This document shows, piece after piece, positions 34,416-45,944 of a stretch of DNA of 64,000 nucleotides. This stretch comes from Phaeophleospora eucalypticola (taxonomy: Eukaryota > Ascomycota > Dothideomycetes > Mycosphaerellales > Mycosphaerellaceae), in contig JAKLNG010000013.1 in NCBI GenBank assembly GCA_022814565.1, positions 868,001 through 932,000 on the forward strand, read 5' to 3'. Made by a program: the position numbers and the translations under genes. Numbering within the stretch: the stretch's first letter is position 1; every line of letters starts with the position of its first letter. Below the pieces are notes generated by a model. The model was not told the origin of the DNA, searched no databases, and saw only the letters and a list, made by a program, of their open reading frames with translations.

Positions 34416-35348
34416 TTAGTCATCGTAGTACTCCTCGCGCTCCTCTTCGTACTCCTCGCGAGCCTCCTGAAGATCCTCGAGCTCGCTACTGCTGGCATCA
34501 GAATCCGCTGCAGCAGCGGCAGCCTCGTTGTACTCCTGCTGAGCCTCGTGCAACGACTCGGCGTCTGAGTCGTGTGCTGGTGGCGGGGCGCCGTAGCCGT
34601 AGGACGGATCGCCGGCTGGAACGGCGGCAGGGGCGGCGTGCTTCTCGTCGTCACTGTCGTCGCCTGTGATACCATTGTTAGCCTCTCCCCCTGGCACATT
34701 GCGTTCTTCATATCACTCACCAGCCAAGGCAGCTCCGGCAAGACCTCCAACCGCCACACCAGCAGCGCCAGCCAGGAGCATATTCCGAGTGTCGTGGTCC
34801 TTCTCCTTCTTCTTCACGTCACCGTAGTACTGATTCGCGTTCTGCTGGTGGTCGTAGTTGGACTGCGGTGGAGCCTGCGCGGGCATGGCACCGCCGTACT
34901 GGTCGTAGAAGCCGCCACCTCCGCCTACGCTGCGCGAGCCGTCATCGTGGGGTGGGTTCCACTCTGCGCGGCCCGTGGTCTCGACGTAGTAGGTGCGCTG
35001 ACTGGCTTGGTCGAACTGCTGGATCCAGCGTGGAGGCTGTGGTGGTTGACCACCGCCGTAGCCATACGAGGGCTGGCTGTGGCCGTACTGAGGTTGGCCG
35101 TACTGCTGAGGTGGTGGCTGGTTGTACTGCTGTGGTGGCGGTTGATTGTACTGCTGCGGTGGCGGGTAGGAGGACTGCTCGTGGTAAGGCGGGTTCTGGC
35201 CGTAGGAAGGAGGAGCGCCATAGCCCTGAGAGTCGCCGTAGCCGCGGGTTGCTTCGCTGCTGTGGTCGGTGGATTGCTGTTGCTGCTTGTCCTTGTCGCC
35301 GAGCTTGAAGTCCTTGAACTCGTCGGTAAGCTTCTTGAAGAAAGACAT
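34416..35348 (-). CDS. WW-domain protein with Gln/Pro/Tyr repeats
   Basis: Two exons, 35348-34721 and 34663-34416 (291 residues). Residues 105-135 (PPRWIQQFDQASQRTYYVET then AEWNPP) form one WW domain, with both Trp, the YY pair and the closing Pro in place; it would bind proline-rich ligands. Before it are Gly/Tyr/Gln/Pro repeats, including three copies of an eight-residue PPPQQYNQ/GQ unit. After it comes KEKDHDTRN and a Gly/Ala hydrophobic stretch (MLLAGAAGVAVGGLAGAALAG), and the C-terminus is very acidic (EEREEYYDD). The Gly/Ala stretch resembles those of stress-linked Gly-zipper proteins and may touch membranes. The intron lies just after it. The function is not established. The N-terminal MSFFKKLTDEFKDF is amphipathic. 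Confidence 0.85.
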
Positions 35349-36178
35349 TTTGTTCGGTGATGTCTTCGATGAGTTGCTGATTTACTCGAGGGTGGAGGAA
35401 GTGAGTGGGGGTGGAGGATCTTATGGAAGGGCAAATGCGTGATTTTCTGTTTGTGTGTTTGTTGCGTTGTCGTCAAGGGAAGGAAAGCTATGACATTGCT
35501 GACTACACGCGGGGCACAGTTGACCGCCGCGTGAGACCCCTGTCACACCGCGCCACTATACCATGTAGCATTCCGCGTGTGCATGTGAGACCGCAAAGGC
35601 AACCTGTGAATGGATCGCTGAACGATTCCAACCGCGGGACCTCGTGCCAAGCCACCGGATGGCATTGGCGCATCTATCGTGCATCTTACTGAATGCCGTT
35701 GCAGGTGTTATGCAGCTGCGTGTCAGCTGAGCGCTTTCCCACCTTCCGTTTGCTGTAGACCGACGCCCTGATTGGACTGCCAAGTGGACACAGAAGTGGT
35801 GGGCCTCAGGCGCAAGGATCGAATGCAGCCTCTGCGGGACATGCTATCTTACAACAACATGCTCAGGGGCCAAGCAGGGCCATATCGGAGTGCAGACGGC
35901 GGCTTCTCCCCAAGTATCAGCATCTTGAAAGATGTGAAAGATGAGGTGAGGTTGAAACGAGGGCGTGAAACACTTTCACTTTGTCGGTTCGGCATTCGGC
36001 CCGCAACCTTTGCTTCGGAACGCGCTTGCCGGGATTTTAGCGTCGTTGCCGGCATGCAAAACTTTATCCATTGAGGGTCTTATGCTTCTTCCTGGAAGAT
36101 ACTTTGCACAAGATACCAGCATATCGACAAAGTCTCGTGCCGTGGTTGAATTTTCAAATCCTACCTGAGTAGATCGAC
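35349..36178. other. Divergent promoter region, no gene seen
   Basis: 830 bp between the WW-domain gene (minus) and the TTL-like gene (plus). Short ORFs on both strands have no domain. Confidence 0.4.
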
Positions 36179-37462
36179 ATGGAGTCTCGAGAGATCCGCG
36201 CGGATGTGGATTACGAGGACACATATGTCCAGCCCCTTCTCCTGGAAGCCCTTCAATCAAAACTACCGCCTGAGATACTAGCCTTGGTCAAAGATGCCTC
36301 TGAGCTGCCTTCAAGAAAAAGCAGAGTTCTTCAATGGAGGCAGTACGAAAGTATTGACTTCGATCGGCTGATGGAAGATCCAACTACTACTCTGGCCAAT
36401 AGCTACGTGATTCGCAAGGCTCTGATCCGGAAGCACTACTTGTCCACCACGGTCTCTCATTGGCTATCGAAGCATCCTGATAGTGTATTGAGAGATCATG
36501 TAAAGCCAAGCGTGGAATTTGAAGTTGACTACGCCGAGTTCCTGGATGACGCTTTGGTTGAGGCGTACGAGCTGAAGGAGAGTTGGGCAAGGAACGAGGC
36601 ACTAGATGAAGACGCAGAAGGCCGAGAGTGGTGGATCCTGAAGCCTGGCATGAGTGACCGAGGCCAAGGCATTCGACTCTTTAGTACAGAGGAGGAGCTT
36701 CAGAGCATTTTCGAGGAGTGGGATCCGCCTTCAGATGACGAAGAGGACGATGTTGCTTCTCAGCCTGACGCAGACGGCAAGCAAAGCGGCAATGGGAATG
36801 GAGTGATTGCGTCTCAATTGAGGCACTTCATCGCGCAACCATACGTGAGCTCGCCTTTGCTCATGCCACCATCCCATCCTTCAGCAGGCCGCAAATTTCA
36901 CATTCGCACCTACGTGCTTGCGGTCGGCGCCTTGAAGGTGTATGTCTACAGGCCAATGCTTGCTCTGTTTGCTGCTCCAACATACAAAGGTCCGTCGGCC
37001 ATGGCAGCACCGAACGAGGAACTGTCCAGTCACCTCACAAATACATGTCTTCAGACTGGAGAAAGGGAAGGAAGTGTTCATTCTTTCTGGTCGTTACCCG
37101 CTTCAGGGATTGACGGTCTGGGCAATGAATGGAAGGAGAACGTCTTCGGTCAAATATGCTCTGTTACTGGCGAGATCTTCGAAGCTGCAGCGAGAAGCAT
37201 GAGCATTCATTTCCAGCCACTGCCGAATGCGTTTGAGCTATATGGCGTAGACTTTCTGGTGGATGCTCACGGCACAGCGTGGCTGCTCGAAGTAAATGCT
37301 TTTCCAGACTTCGCTCAGACTGGTGACGAGCTTCAAAGCATGGTCAAGAATCTCTTCAAAGAGACCGTAGAAGTGGGCATCAAGCCCTTCTTTGGGTTGA
37401 ACTGCGAGACAAGTACAGGAGACATGAAGCAAGTGCTCGACATCGATCTTGGAAAACGATAG
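36179..37462 (+). CDS. Tubulin-tyrosine-ligase-like protein (Pby1 type)
   Basis: Single exon, 427 residues, with the ATP-grasp fold of the TTL family. Visible blocks are EWWILKPGMSDRGQGIRLFS (nucleotide-binding Lys and Gly-rich loop), RKFHIRTYVLAVGALKVYVY, LSSHLTNTCLQ (the 'HLTN' motif) and YGVDFLVDAHGTAWLLEVNA, with the Glu and Asn that bind magnesium. Yeast Pby1 carries a TTL domain fused to an N-terminal SurE-like part; here only the TTL part is present. TTL enzymes ligate an amino acid to tubulin or another protein, but the fungal substrate is unknown. An acidic insertion (DPPSDDEEDDV to GNGNGV) sits between the two lobes. Confidence 0.88.
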   Translation: MESREIRADVDYEDTYVQPLLLEALQSKLPPEILALVKDASELPSRKSRVLQWRQYESIDFDRLMEDPTTTLANSYVIRKALIRKHYLSTTVSHWLSKHPDSVLRDHVKPSVEFEVDYAEFLDDALVEAYELKESWARNEALDEDAEGREWWILKPGMSDRGQGIRLFSTEEELQSIFEEWDPPSDDEEDDVASQPDADGKQSGNGNGVIASQLRHFIAQPYVSSPLLMPPSHPSAGRKFHIRTYVLAVGALKVYVYRPMLALFAAPTYKGPSAMAAPNEELSSHLTNTCLQTGEREGSVHSFWSLPASGIDGLGNEWKENVFGQICSVTGEIFEAAARSMSIHFQPLPNAFELYGVDFLVDAHGTAWLLEVNAFPDFAQTGDELQSMVKNLFKETVEVGIKPFFGLNCETSTGDMKQVLDIDLGKR

Positions 37463-38459
37463 AGAGTGACAAAGTGACGAGGATGAATTCATAACCGCTC
37501 TTACTGCCGCCGCGTCGCCTCATCTTCGTGACACAGCATGATCGGGGTTGGTCTCCGATAGCATGATCGGGGTTCGTGTCCGATAGGGCGTGAACATTTC
37601 CAAGCGACGTCTGAACTCAAAACATGCACGGGCCTTCACTGCTTATCGGTCTTGCTCACCTCACCTGCTCCATTACTCCTTCCTCTTCTCCATCTGATTT
37701 TAATGTCTTTCCATCCACTTCCTTCTTCTTGACACATGCACTAGATTTCGTCTTCAGGTACCAAGCGTTTGGAAATGAAATCCATAGCCTCTGTCGAAAC
37801 AGGCAGTTGATTCCTTAGCGGCGACCCACTTGACCTGGATGGCTTCCTAATCACGGAATTCGACATGTCAGCACGTCTTGCACCCAACGAAGCCTAGGAT
37901 CAGCATTAACAATTGGCAATTGCTAGTTTCTCAACGGCTGATGGCGTCAGTCAGTGAGCAGCCAGAGGACAAAAGGTGAAGGTTTCCTCTCGAGACAGGC
38001 CACCAACACGCCAAAGAGACGGGATTGCACCTGCCAACGACAACGAATGCCGAAATGCTCGATATTTCTGCCAAGGGGAACATATTTACCGGAGTTGAGT
38101 ACGGTAGATACGTTGAAGCTGGAGCGCACATCAATGACTGATCTGTCCTTCGGTTTCCGCGTGGAACCTTTGCAGCAACATTTGAATTTGCGATGCTGCC
38201 CTCGCTTGTCGATCGACTGCCGGACACAACATCGCTGAGGCCTTCAATCAGAACCATCGCCGGAGATCTATGCATACAGAAAGTCTTTTCATTGAGGGCC
38301 ACGATTCAACAAACCACCAAAGCCCATGGCTTCGGGACGCGAACTTGAATGGGATTGCGAAGTTGGTAACAAGATTGACATGCTTTTGCATTCCATACTT
38401 CAGACTGAACTGAAGTCTGATGGTCTATGTACACTATCTACCCTTCGGAGTGCCAGCTC
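37463..38459. other. Convergent intergenic with a 25-bp direct repeat
   Basis: About 1 kb between convergent genes. The only structure is a two-copy 25-bp direct repeat at 37535-37584. The ORFs have no domain. Confidence 0.45.
37535..37584. repeat. 25-bp tandem direct repeat, two copies
   Basis: Copies at 37535-37559 and 37560-37584 begin agcatgatcggggtt and end tccgat; they differ at only two positions. They lie about 75 bp after the stop codon of the TTL-like gene. Confidence 0.85.
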
Positions 38460-40080
38460 CTAGGTCGAGTTCGAGTTGTCCGCGCACGACCATGGCGCAG
38501 TGCGGTCAGAAGCGATGATACCGAGAACAGAGCCATAGGTACCTGCAATCATGATGAAGGTACCAGCGACGATGACAAAGACGGCCCAGGAGACTTGGAA
38601 CCACCACTTGTTGTCGCGCTCACTTGGGCTTCTCCTGGCGTTGTCATAGAGCCACATCAATCCCATAGGCTGGAAGGACATGAAGGTAGCCAGCAGCGCT
38701 CCAATGAGGGAGATGAGACCATCGAATACTGGAACACCACTGCCAATCAAGTATGCGACAACGGTAACGCCTGAAGTGCAGCCGAGCCAGGTCATCCAAT
38801 GAATGGGAGTGTTCTTTGTCAGGTGCTCAGATCCACGCATTATGCGCATGAAGATACTCTTCGCAGGCAACTGCAAGCTGTTAGTGGGGGCTCTTCATGC
38901 AAAGACCAAGAGATGACTTACGTGGACGAAGAGCATGCAACTAGCGACAAGACCCGGAAGTGCCAGGCCATAGCAGACCCTCTTCATGAGGGCACCGGCA
39001 GAACCAAGAGCTGGAGACGCAACATACGATCCGCAGTAGTAGTAGACAACGATGCCGATGACCAAGTAGACAAGTGTCACGATGGTCTGTGCCACGACCA
39101 AGGACTTGGTGTAGTCGCGAGGGTTCCTCATCTCGGAGACGATAGAGAAGAAGGCTGGGGTTCCGGCAAAGGCGAAAACAATGGTCGAAACCGCCGAGAT
39201 GGCCTCAGCGAAAGTGGGATGACCGATGACTTCGAAGTCTTTGATGTACGGGCCATCCTGGGGAGCATCTGCAGGTCGGTCCTGAACACCAACCGCAATG
39301 GTCAGAGTGAAAACTGAAGTACGTTAGCGGGGATACATTGAGGAGAACGGCAACCGGAGCGTACCGGCAGTCAAGATTCCTGCAACACCAACCCAGGCGA
39401 TCCAGGAGACCTTGCCCAGAGTCTGGATGCTACCGAAGAGGAAGCCGATAAGAGCTGCAACTACCACGAAAATGGCAGTGCAGGCGCCATGGACCGAGAG
39501 TGCATTAAATCCGATCGAGATTCCCAGCATGGCAGATGCAGACAAGAATGTGAAGTCTATGGGGATCAGTAAGCATCAGTGCCGACTTGCAATCCGTAAT
39601 CTTGTCGCAACTTACAGAGGACGAAGCCGCCCCACAGGAGTTCTCTGCCGAAACGACCGCCCATGATCGCGCCAGCATCATCAATACCATACACTTGTGG
39701 ATGTAGCAGCTTGAACTTTCCGACCATGTGTCCACACCACGTCGTCATGGCAGCAATAACAATCAGGATGATAGCACCCGGGACCATTCCGAGGGTGTGG
39801 AGCGCCGAAGGAATTCCAAGAACACCGAGTCCGACCTGTGTCTTGCACATCAGAACGACAGTACCCATCCATCCGACCTATCATCAAGTTAGTATCGACT
39901 ACTCCCGAGCTCGCTGCAATGCCGTACATCACGGTAGTTTGGGCCATCCTCGTTGATCTCTCCGAAGACTGCATCGTGGGTCGTGTCGGTCGCCTTCGGG
40001 TAGTCCTGGATGTCACCGAAGTCGGTTGTCGGGACCGGCGCGAGCGCCTCGCCTGTCTTCTTCTCGTCGTAGCCAGACAT
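38460..40080 (-). CDS. Neutral amino acid permease (Mtr/AVT-like)
   Basis: Five exons on the minus strand: 40080-39928, 39877-39616, 39556-39365, 39313-38922, 38870-38460 (469 residues). It belongs to the amino acid/auxin permease (AAAP) superfamily; Neurospora Mtr imports neutral aliphatic and aromatic amino acids. A hydrophilic N-terminal tail precedes eleven likely helices. Marker segments are GLGVLGIPSALHTLGMVPGA (first helices), FGSIQTLGKVSWIAWVGV, AVSTIVFAFAGTPAFFSIVS and SEMRNPRDYTKSL. The last exon ends in a hydrophilic DNSNST. The start at 40080 (MSGYDEKK) is preferred; the same frame holds a Met 16 codons earlier. It is probably a plasma membrane symporter. Confidence 0.9.
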
Positions 40081-41706
40081 GACGGCTTTGTGGAAAAGAC
40101 CCGAATCGTTGATGCCCTGCAACAGCAAAGAATGTAGCAGGCCGCGAGCGTGTTCCTTTCGATGAAGGGACTGAGTAGCTTGCTCTCACAACCACCAAAC
40201 GATTCGTAAGGACAGACTCGAGTCAGGTCGCTGAAAGACCGGCCAGGAACAAGGCGAAAGAACTCCTCGATGGACGAACCCAGAACCCAACTCGAGGCGT
40301 GAGTCGAGCCGACCTTTAAAGAGACTCCAGAGGTGCGTAGGCCAGGCGGGTCTGCTGCATTTCTTTTACACAACAGATATTACTCTGCCCATGGGGACGC
40401 ACGGGTCATGTTTCGAGCGATAATACGCAAGTGCGAATCCATCGCAGCGACGATGCAGTTGGAGCATGTCCGTGTGCAAAAGTCTCGTCCTATGGGAGGG
40501 AAACCGGGACTCCGGCCCACCGCGAATCCATGTCAAAGCCACAACAAACCAGAGTGAGGCCGAGATCTTTGCGCAATCCCGTCAGTCGCACGCGCTCCGG
40601 CGTCGCACGTTGGCGCCAGGCTGTCCCGTGCACGATAAGCACGTGAGACACTTTGGTGTGGGAATTATATCGCCGCAGGATGGGACTCAGATATGCAAAT
40701 TCGATGCCAATGGCTGATTGCCTTGGACTGTGGACTGGGTGTGCGTTGAGAAGCATCAGACTGCAGCGGCTGCTGTCGGACTTTCGAGCTCAGAATTCTG
40801 ACACATTCTTGGTGTCTTCTAGCGACGGAGTCTTATGCAGGTCCTGGAAACATATCCGCTGCTAGGAACGTTCCGATTGCCGTTAGGGTCACGGCGTTGT
40901 CGATTTACGTCGTTGTTACCGACACGGTATCTGACGGCGACTGGCAGAAGCCGCTTGGTAGTATTGCTGCTGGAGTCCTTGTGCTCTTGCAGTCATCGGC
41001 ACTTGAGCGTGGAGAAGACTAACGCCTTGGCTGACCTTCTAGAATACGACGTGCAGGTCGACGACAACCACGATAATTCCCATTTTCGATAAAATCACCA
41101 TTTCCAGAGCCAGAAGAATACCCTGCTGAAGCTCTGGTGCCAACCAGGTTGATCTATCGTCGATATCGAACGCCTCAATGCTTGTTTCAGCCTTATCAGC
41201 ATCCCCATCAGGGCCCTTTCAACGCCTTTGCGTCGTCTGAATTTGGCAACAGAGCATGTGTTCGCGGTCGGTCACCGGTAAGCAAGACCAACGCACGCGA
41301 CGCACCAGGCTGAAGATGAAATTGGCGCTGTCATCAGCTACGAACCTAGGTTTCTGCCTTTAGGGCTGTGGATGTGAGACCCGGATGAGCCGTAGAGACG
41401 TTCCTGAGAACAGCCTTGCCGGTCCGGAGGGATAACCAGGCCAAGCGCTTTTCCAGGCTCGACCGTAGGGCTGAGCTAAGGTAAAACCCACCTATAGGCG
41501 ATTTGTTGCAGGTTTGGCTGAGAGGTTTTGCCGCGCGATTTACGGACTTCGAGAGCTGGTCGAAAAAGGCGAGTCTTGACATTCGGCGCAATTGGTCGCG
41601 TCTTGCATTCGGTTGCTGTCTTTGTCGGGACGTCTTGATGCGACAGCAAACACCTAACATCAGCCGAGGGGTTGATAGGAGCCTCGTCTCGCCTACATCG
41701 CTTTCT
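40081..41706. other. Intergenic, no gene seen
   Basis: 1.6 kb between the permease promoter (left) and the BPL1 3' end (right). Plus-strand ORFs (40333-40865) and a minus-strand ORF (41346-41660) lack any recognisable domain and are probably chance ORFs. Confidence 0.45.
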
Positions 41707-43867
41707 TCAGACCTTCCGTCGTACGAGGCCTCTCAAGAAATCAAAGCTGTTGCTGTCACTCTGCAACTCCCACTTCCTGCCTGTCGGCGTCTTTCCATCA
41801 TCCCTCATTTCTTCAGCAATTAACAAGCCCCAATCGGTGGTGATGCCTTTGATCCGAGCCTTCGCTCCTCCTTCGGTCTCGAGAGTAACAACCTGATCGC
41901 TGTGCAGCCACGAGGAGTAGTATTGTCTCTCCAGACGCTGATCGAAACCCGTCACGCAGAACTTGGCGTAGAGCGCTTCGAATTGCGAGAGGATGCTGGC
42001 GAGAAGCTTCTCCAGCCTGAGTGGTTGGAGTTTCAGCTTCGCTGCCAGTTGAGTGAGAGAAGTGGTCGGCGCGGCATTGGCGACGTTCAGGCCGATTCCC
42101 ACGATGAGGGTGTAGTCGCCGCCGGAGTAAGAGCTATTGACGAGGATGCCGCCGACTTTGACGTAGGACTTCTCTTTAGGGTCTTTGTTCGGGTCGAGAG
42201 CGTAGATATCGTTGGGCCATTTGAGTTTGATGGGGAGCTTGTCGTAGCCACGGTCATAATTTTGGATTCCGGCGACGATGGCTAGAGCGGCGAGATATTG
42301 GATGAAGACGACGGGTGCGGAGGCGGATAAAGAGATGCTGTGCTTGAGAACGGTACTGAACATGAGGCTGCCTGGTGGCGACACCCAAACGTTTGTGCCT
42401 CTGCCTCGGCCGGAGACCTGCGTCGTTGCAGTTGCGGTTGTGCCGATTGGCAGGTGTGAGAGCCAGGTTGGGTTCTTGTCGAGGAGAGACTGTGTGCTCG
42501 TGACTACTTCGCCGTACAGGACTACTCTCCCGTAGTCGCCGGCGACGCCAGGTTGCTTGGAGTTGTAGTGTTGAAGATTGGAGAAGAATGCGTGGTGGTT
42601 GAAGTAAGGAGTATCTTTCGGCTCTGGTAGGGAAGAAGTGTGGATGCCGAGACGTTTGGTAAGCGCATCATAGTCGAGGATTCTGTCAGGGCTCGAATCA
42701 GCCTTGTCGTCCGTTGTTTGAGATTGTGATGTAGTCGCAGAAGACACAGCGTTGGCGACGGAAGTAGCGGCATCTTTGACAGGCTCTGGCATGACATCTT
42801 TGATGGCTTCTTTGACACCATCCAGGCTAAGAGCATCGACATCTTCGACTTTGAAGGTATCTTGCTCGCCCTTAATGAGGTCTTCGCCGTTTTCAGAAGT
42901 GATGATGCCTGCTTCCCGCCAAAGTTGCAGCAGTTCGGCGACGTGGGCTGGCTGTGCGCAAGAAAGATGCAAACGGGAGAGAGACGGTACCGCTTGAGTA
43001 TCTTGATTCACTACCAAGCCAAGCTTGGTAAGGCAGCCCTTCATGAAGTCTGTCCGTTGTTTGTCGTCTGCGATTAATGCGTCGACAAGCTCGCCGTAGT
43101 TTGGATTAGAGGGCTCGTTCCGGTTCAGATTGATGCCAGCAAATCTGCGTCTTATCAGTACCCATACTCAAGCAGGTGCGTCTCGTGAAGTCTTACTCTG
43201 GATGAGGCCCCGTCAATACTGCCGCTCCTTCGCCAACTTTGCAGTAGACGACGGCTGCCTTTGCCTTGCCAGCTTCGATCTTCAAGTCTTCTTCAAAGCT
43301 GGCTAAAATTTCCACACCTTTTGATCGAAATTCGTCAGCGTCGACAAAAGCTCCTCCGCCATTGTAGTACGATTTGAACTGCTCGGGTATCGTTCCACCA
43401 AAGGCCTCCTTGTTGACTTTGAGCTCAGTAACCTTTGCTCCAGCTTCGCTTTGGTATACGAAACCTGGGAATGCCAATCCTCTGCAGACTCCTGGAAAGA
43501 AAGCAAGCTCGCGATCGCCGGCCACTTCCATTGCCTTCTTGCCGATTTCGAACTCGCAGCGCCCGCTTCCGTAGTAGCCACCAGCACAAAGACCTAAGTA
43601 CTTTCCACCCATCTGCACGTAGTGCTTGATCCGTCTGTTTCCTTGCCCATTAAGCAGGCGACAGTAGCCCATGTCTGCGCCACCTGGGATAACAAGCAAA
43701 GCGCACGTGGTGGGCCATGGCTCCTTGAGAATCTGGTCCGAAGATATTGTTTGTATGGAGTAATGCGGGCCTAGCAGACGTCTCAAAGACCATGTTGCAT
43801 GCCGGATAGATGAAAGAGAAGCTCCTGGTCCAGAGTAGATAAGTACGTTGACCCTTTTATCGGGCAT
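41707..43867 (-). CDS. BPL1: Biotin-protein ligase
   Basis: Two exons, 43867-43197 and 43144-41707 (702 residues). It attaches biotin to carboxylases using ATP. The N-terminal third is the glutaminase-like domain typical of eukaryotic BPLs: VLIYSGPGASLSSIRHATWS, VIPGGADMGYCRLLNG and YLGLCAGGYYGS. The catalytic half has GRGRGTNVWVSPPGSLMFS (the GRGRxxxxW biotinyl-AMP loop), KLPIKLKWPNDIYAL with the conserved KWPND, and KVGGILVNSSY. The C-terminal cap follows with WLHSDQVVTLE. The intron falls right after the N-terminal domain. The start at 43867 (MPDKRVNV) is chosen over a Met 24 codons upstream because it begins the conserved strand. The gene is divergent from COA4 with only 98 bp between start codons. 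Confidence 0.95.
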
Positions 43868-43965
43868 GATGAAATGACTCTGATCACGTGTGGGGTTCCG
43901 AGTCGTCCTTAATTCGCGTTTCCATCTTCCATTCAACACTTGTCCAAAGCTTCATCAACTTGAAG
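43868..43965. promoter_or_regulatory. Compact bidirectional promoter BPL1 / COA4
   Basis: Only 98 bp separate the BPL1 ATG (minus) from the COA4 ATG (plus), so both transcripts must start in or near this segment. It holds ACGTG-type sequence (atcacgtgtgg, about 43883-43893), a possible CACGTG-like E-box element. Confidence 0.6.
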
Positions 43966-44398
43966 ATGTCCAACACAGAGAAAGACCAGGCGGCAAGCAG
44001 TCAGGCCGAGGATGATGATGAACCGGATGAGTGGTATGGCTGAACAGCTGCGCCAACTAATTGCTCCAGCTAACCAAGGACCAGGGACAAGAGAATCTTC
44101 AGCACAGGCTGTGCAGGTCTGTACGCTCCGGCAGGGATTCCTGACGCCCTGGCTAATGGATTGCAGATGAGAATGCCACGTTGAATGATTGTTTTCGGGA
44201 CAAGAAGGACTGGAGAGCTTGCAAGAACGAGGTGAGACCCGAATCCCGAAACCGGCACCTCGCAACACTCAGCTTGGAAGAGAAAAGATTGATGCCTGGT
44301 TTCGGCGATGCTGACTGTTTTATGAACAGATGGAGGCTTTCAAGCAATGCTGGAAGCGGCAAGGAAATGATCAGAGGACCGATTCGAAGGATGTATGA
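43966..44398 (+). CDS. COA4: COA4-like twin CX9C protein
   Basis: A four-exon gene with exons too short to stand out as ORFs: 43966-44033, 44079-44116, 44167-44231, 44330-44398, giving 79 residues. The acidic N-terminus leads to DEWTRDKRIFSTGC, the start of the COA4/Cmc3 family core. Two CX9C motifs are exact: C-ADENATLND-C and C-KNEMEAFKQ-C, each with nine residues between the cysteines. The second one is split by intron 3. COA4 is imported into the mitochondrial intermembrane space by Mia40 and helps assemble cytochrome c oxidase. All splice sites are canonical (gtatgg/caag, gtctgt/gcag, gtgaga/acag) and the phases agree. It lies between BPL1 and MGM101, so this short segment is mitochondria-oriented. 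Confidence 0.9.
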
Positions 44399-44670
44399 GG
44401 CCTCGGTTGTATGGGGCGGCTTGGAGTCGGAGTTTCGGTGGTGGAAGACAAATGCTCCTCTCAGTAAATCAAGCACTTATTCGAATGTGGATTGATATCC
44501 AAAGACCAAGTATTGTCTCGATTGCTTCAGCGATATACGTCGTGAAAGTGCAAAGCAGACATGTAAAGACCTCACGAGTGTTCTTGCCCAAGTTGAATCT
44601 CGCGCACAGACCAACTCCAGACTTCATCTTGTTTCAAGCCGAGCTCGAGAACGCTGCCATAAACCACACC

Positions 44671-45653
44671 ATGAAGATTTCTACATCACGACGTGCCGGC
44701 GCAAGCCTTATCGCCTTTCTGTCCGAAGCGCCATGTAGAGCCGCACCGCGACGAGCTTTCATATCTCGACAGACGCGCCCCTTGACTTCGACATCGACAT
44801 GGCGACAACAGCAATCCGAAGCATCAGCGAATGCGCAACAGGTCCAGCACGAGCTCTCCCCATCAGACGAGTCAGAACCGTTGCGCTCCCTCACAGACGG
44901 CCTCGAAGATCCTCCGCCAGTCCTCAGCGAAGACGAGAGGCAAGTCGATTGGACACGATCTTTCCATGGCCTCTCTTCCTCACCGTTTACGAAAGAGCAA
45001 GCAGACATCTTGCAGCAGCCACTAGACTTCAATGACATTGAGATCAAGCCTGATGGAATCGTCTATCTGCCGGAGATCAAGTACAGAAGAATACTCAATC
45101 GCGCATTTGGCCCTGGAGGATGGGGATTAGCACCCAGGGGTGAGACGATTGTGACGCAAAAGACGGTGACGAGAGAGTATGGGCTTGTGTGTGGTGGACG
45201 GTAAGGATTGATTCTGATCATCAGGATCTAGCATGTGCTGACACGTTCTTTCTCAGCCTCGTCTCCATCGCTCGTGGCGAGATGCAGTACTTCGACACCG
45301 AAGGAATTCCCACCGCAACCGAGGGATGCAAATCCAACGCGCTCATGCGAACTTGCAAGGACCTCGGAATCGCCTCCGAACTTTGGGACCCGCGCTTTAT
45401 CAAGGAATTCATGGCTGAGATGGGAAAAGAAATCATGGTTGAACATCAAGTGACGAAGAAGAAAAGGAAGCATTTCATGAGGAAGGATGATGACCTCAAG
45501 TGGCCTTTGAAAGAGGTGCCAACTCCAGGCGCGGGGACAGCGAGCACAAGCTCGAGTGGTAGTGTGACAAAACAGGCGGGTGAGGCCGCGAAGAAGACGT
45601 TTGGGACCATGGGCTCGACGGCGAAGCCTGCTGCTCCGGCGCAGAAGAAGTAA
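44671..45653 (+). CDS. MGM101: Mitochondrial genome maintenance protein Mgm101
   Basis: Two exons, 44671-45200 and 45257-45653 (308 residues). Mgm101 is a Rad52-like single-strand annealing protein that protects mitochondrial DNA. The N-terminus (MKISTSRRAGASLIAFLSEA) and Arg-rich following residues make a mitochondrial presequence. The core starts at DWTRSFHGLSSSPFTKEQAD and includes PEIKYRRILNRAFGPGGWGL and, after the intron, ARGEMQYFDTEGIPTATEGC and RTCKDLGIASELWDPRFI. It ends with a Lys-rich helix and a low-complexity Ala/Thr/Ser tail ending in KK. The tail after residue 255 is longer than in yeast. Same strand as COA4, 272 bp downstream. Confidence 0.94.
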
Positions 45654-45944
45654 GATTGCGGCTGTGAACATTGTACAGATTGAGACTGCGACGATACGAT
45701 TCGCGACTTTGTATAACCAACCATAGACATGGAGCGACAGAACCATGACTGAAATCGACCGATCAGGCGAGAATATGAAAGCGTTCAAGTCTCTACGGCA
45801 TATCACTCTTACATCGCGGCCTCCGCCTGGCGCAATTCGAATACAACCTTTTACTTCGTAACCTGTACAGTATCCTCCAGTACACGTTGCATCCCGAAAA
45901 CGCCATTGCTTTGCTCTCCTGAAAGAAATCCCTTAGTCGCACAG

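Noticed and set aside
34572..35360. 262-residue plus-strand ORF rich in Val/Leu
   Set aside because: Antisense of the WW-domain protein. The hydrophobic look comes from CAG/CCA-rich codons read backwards.
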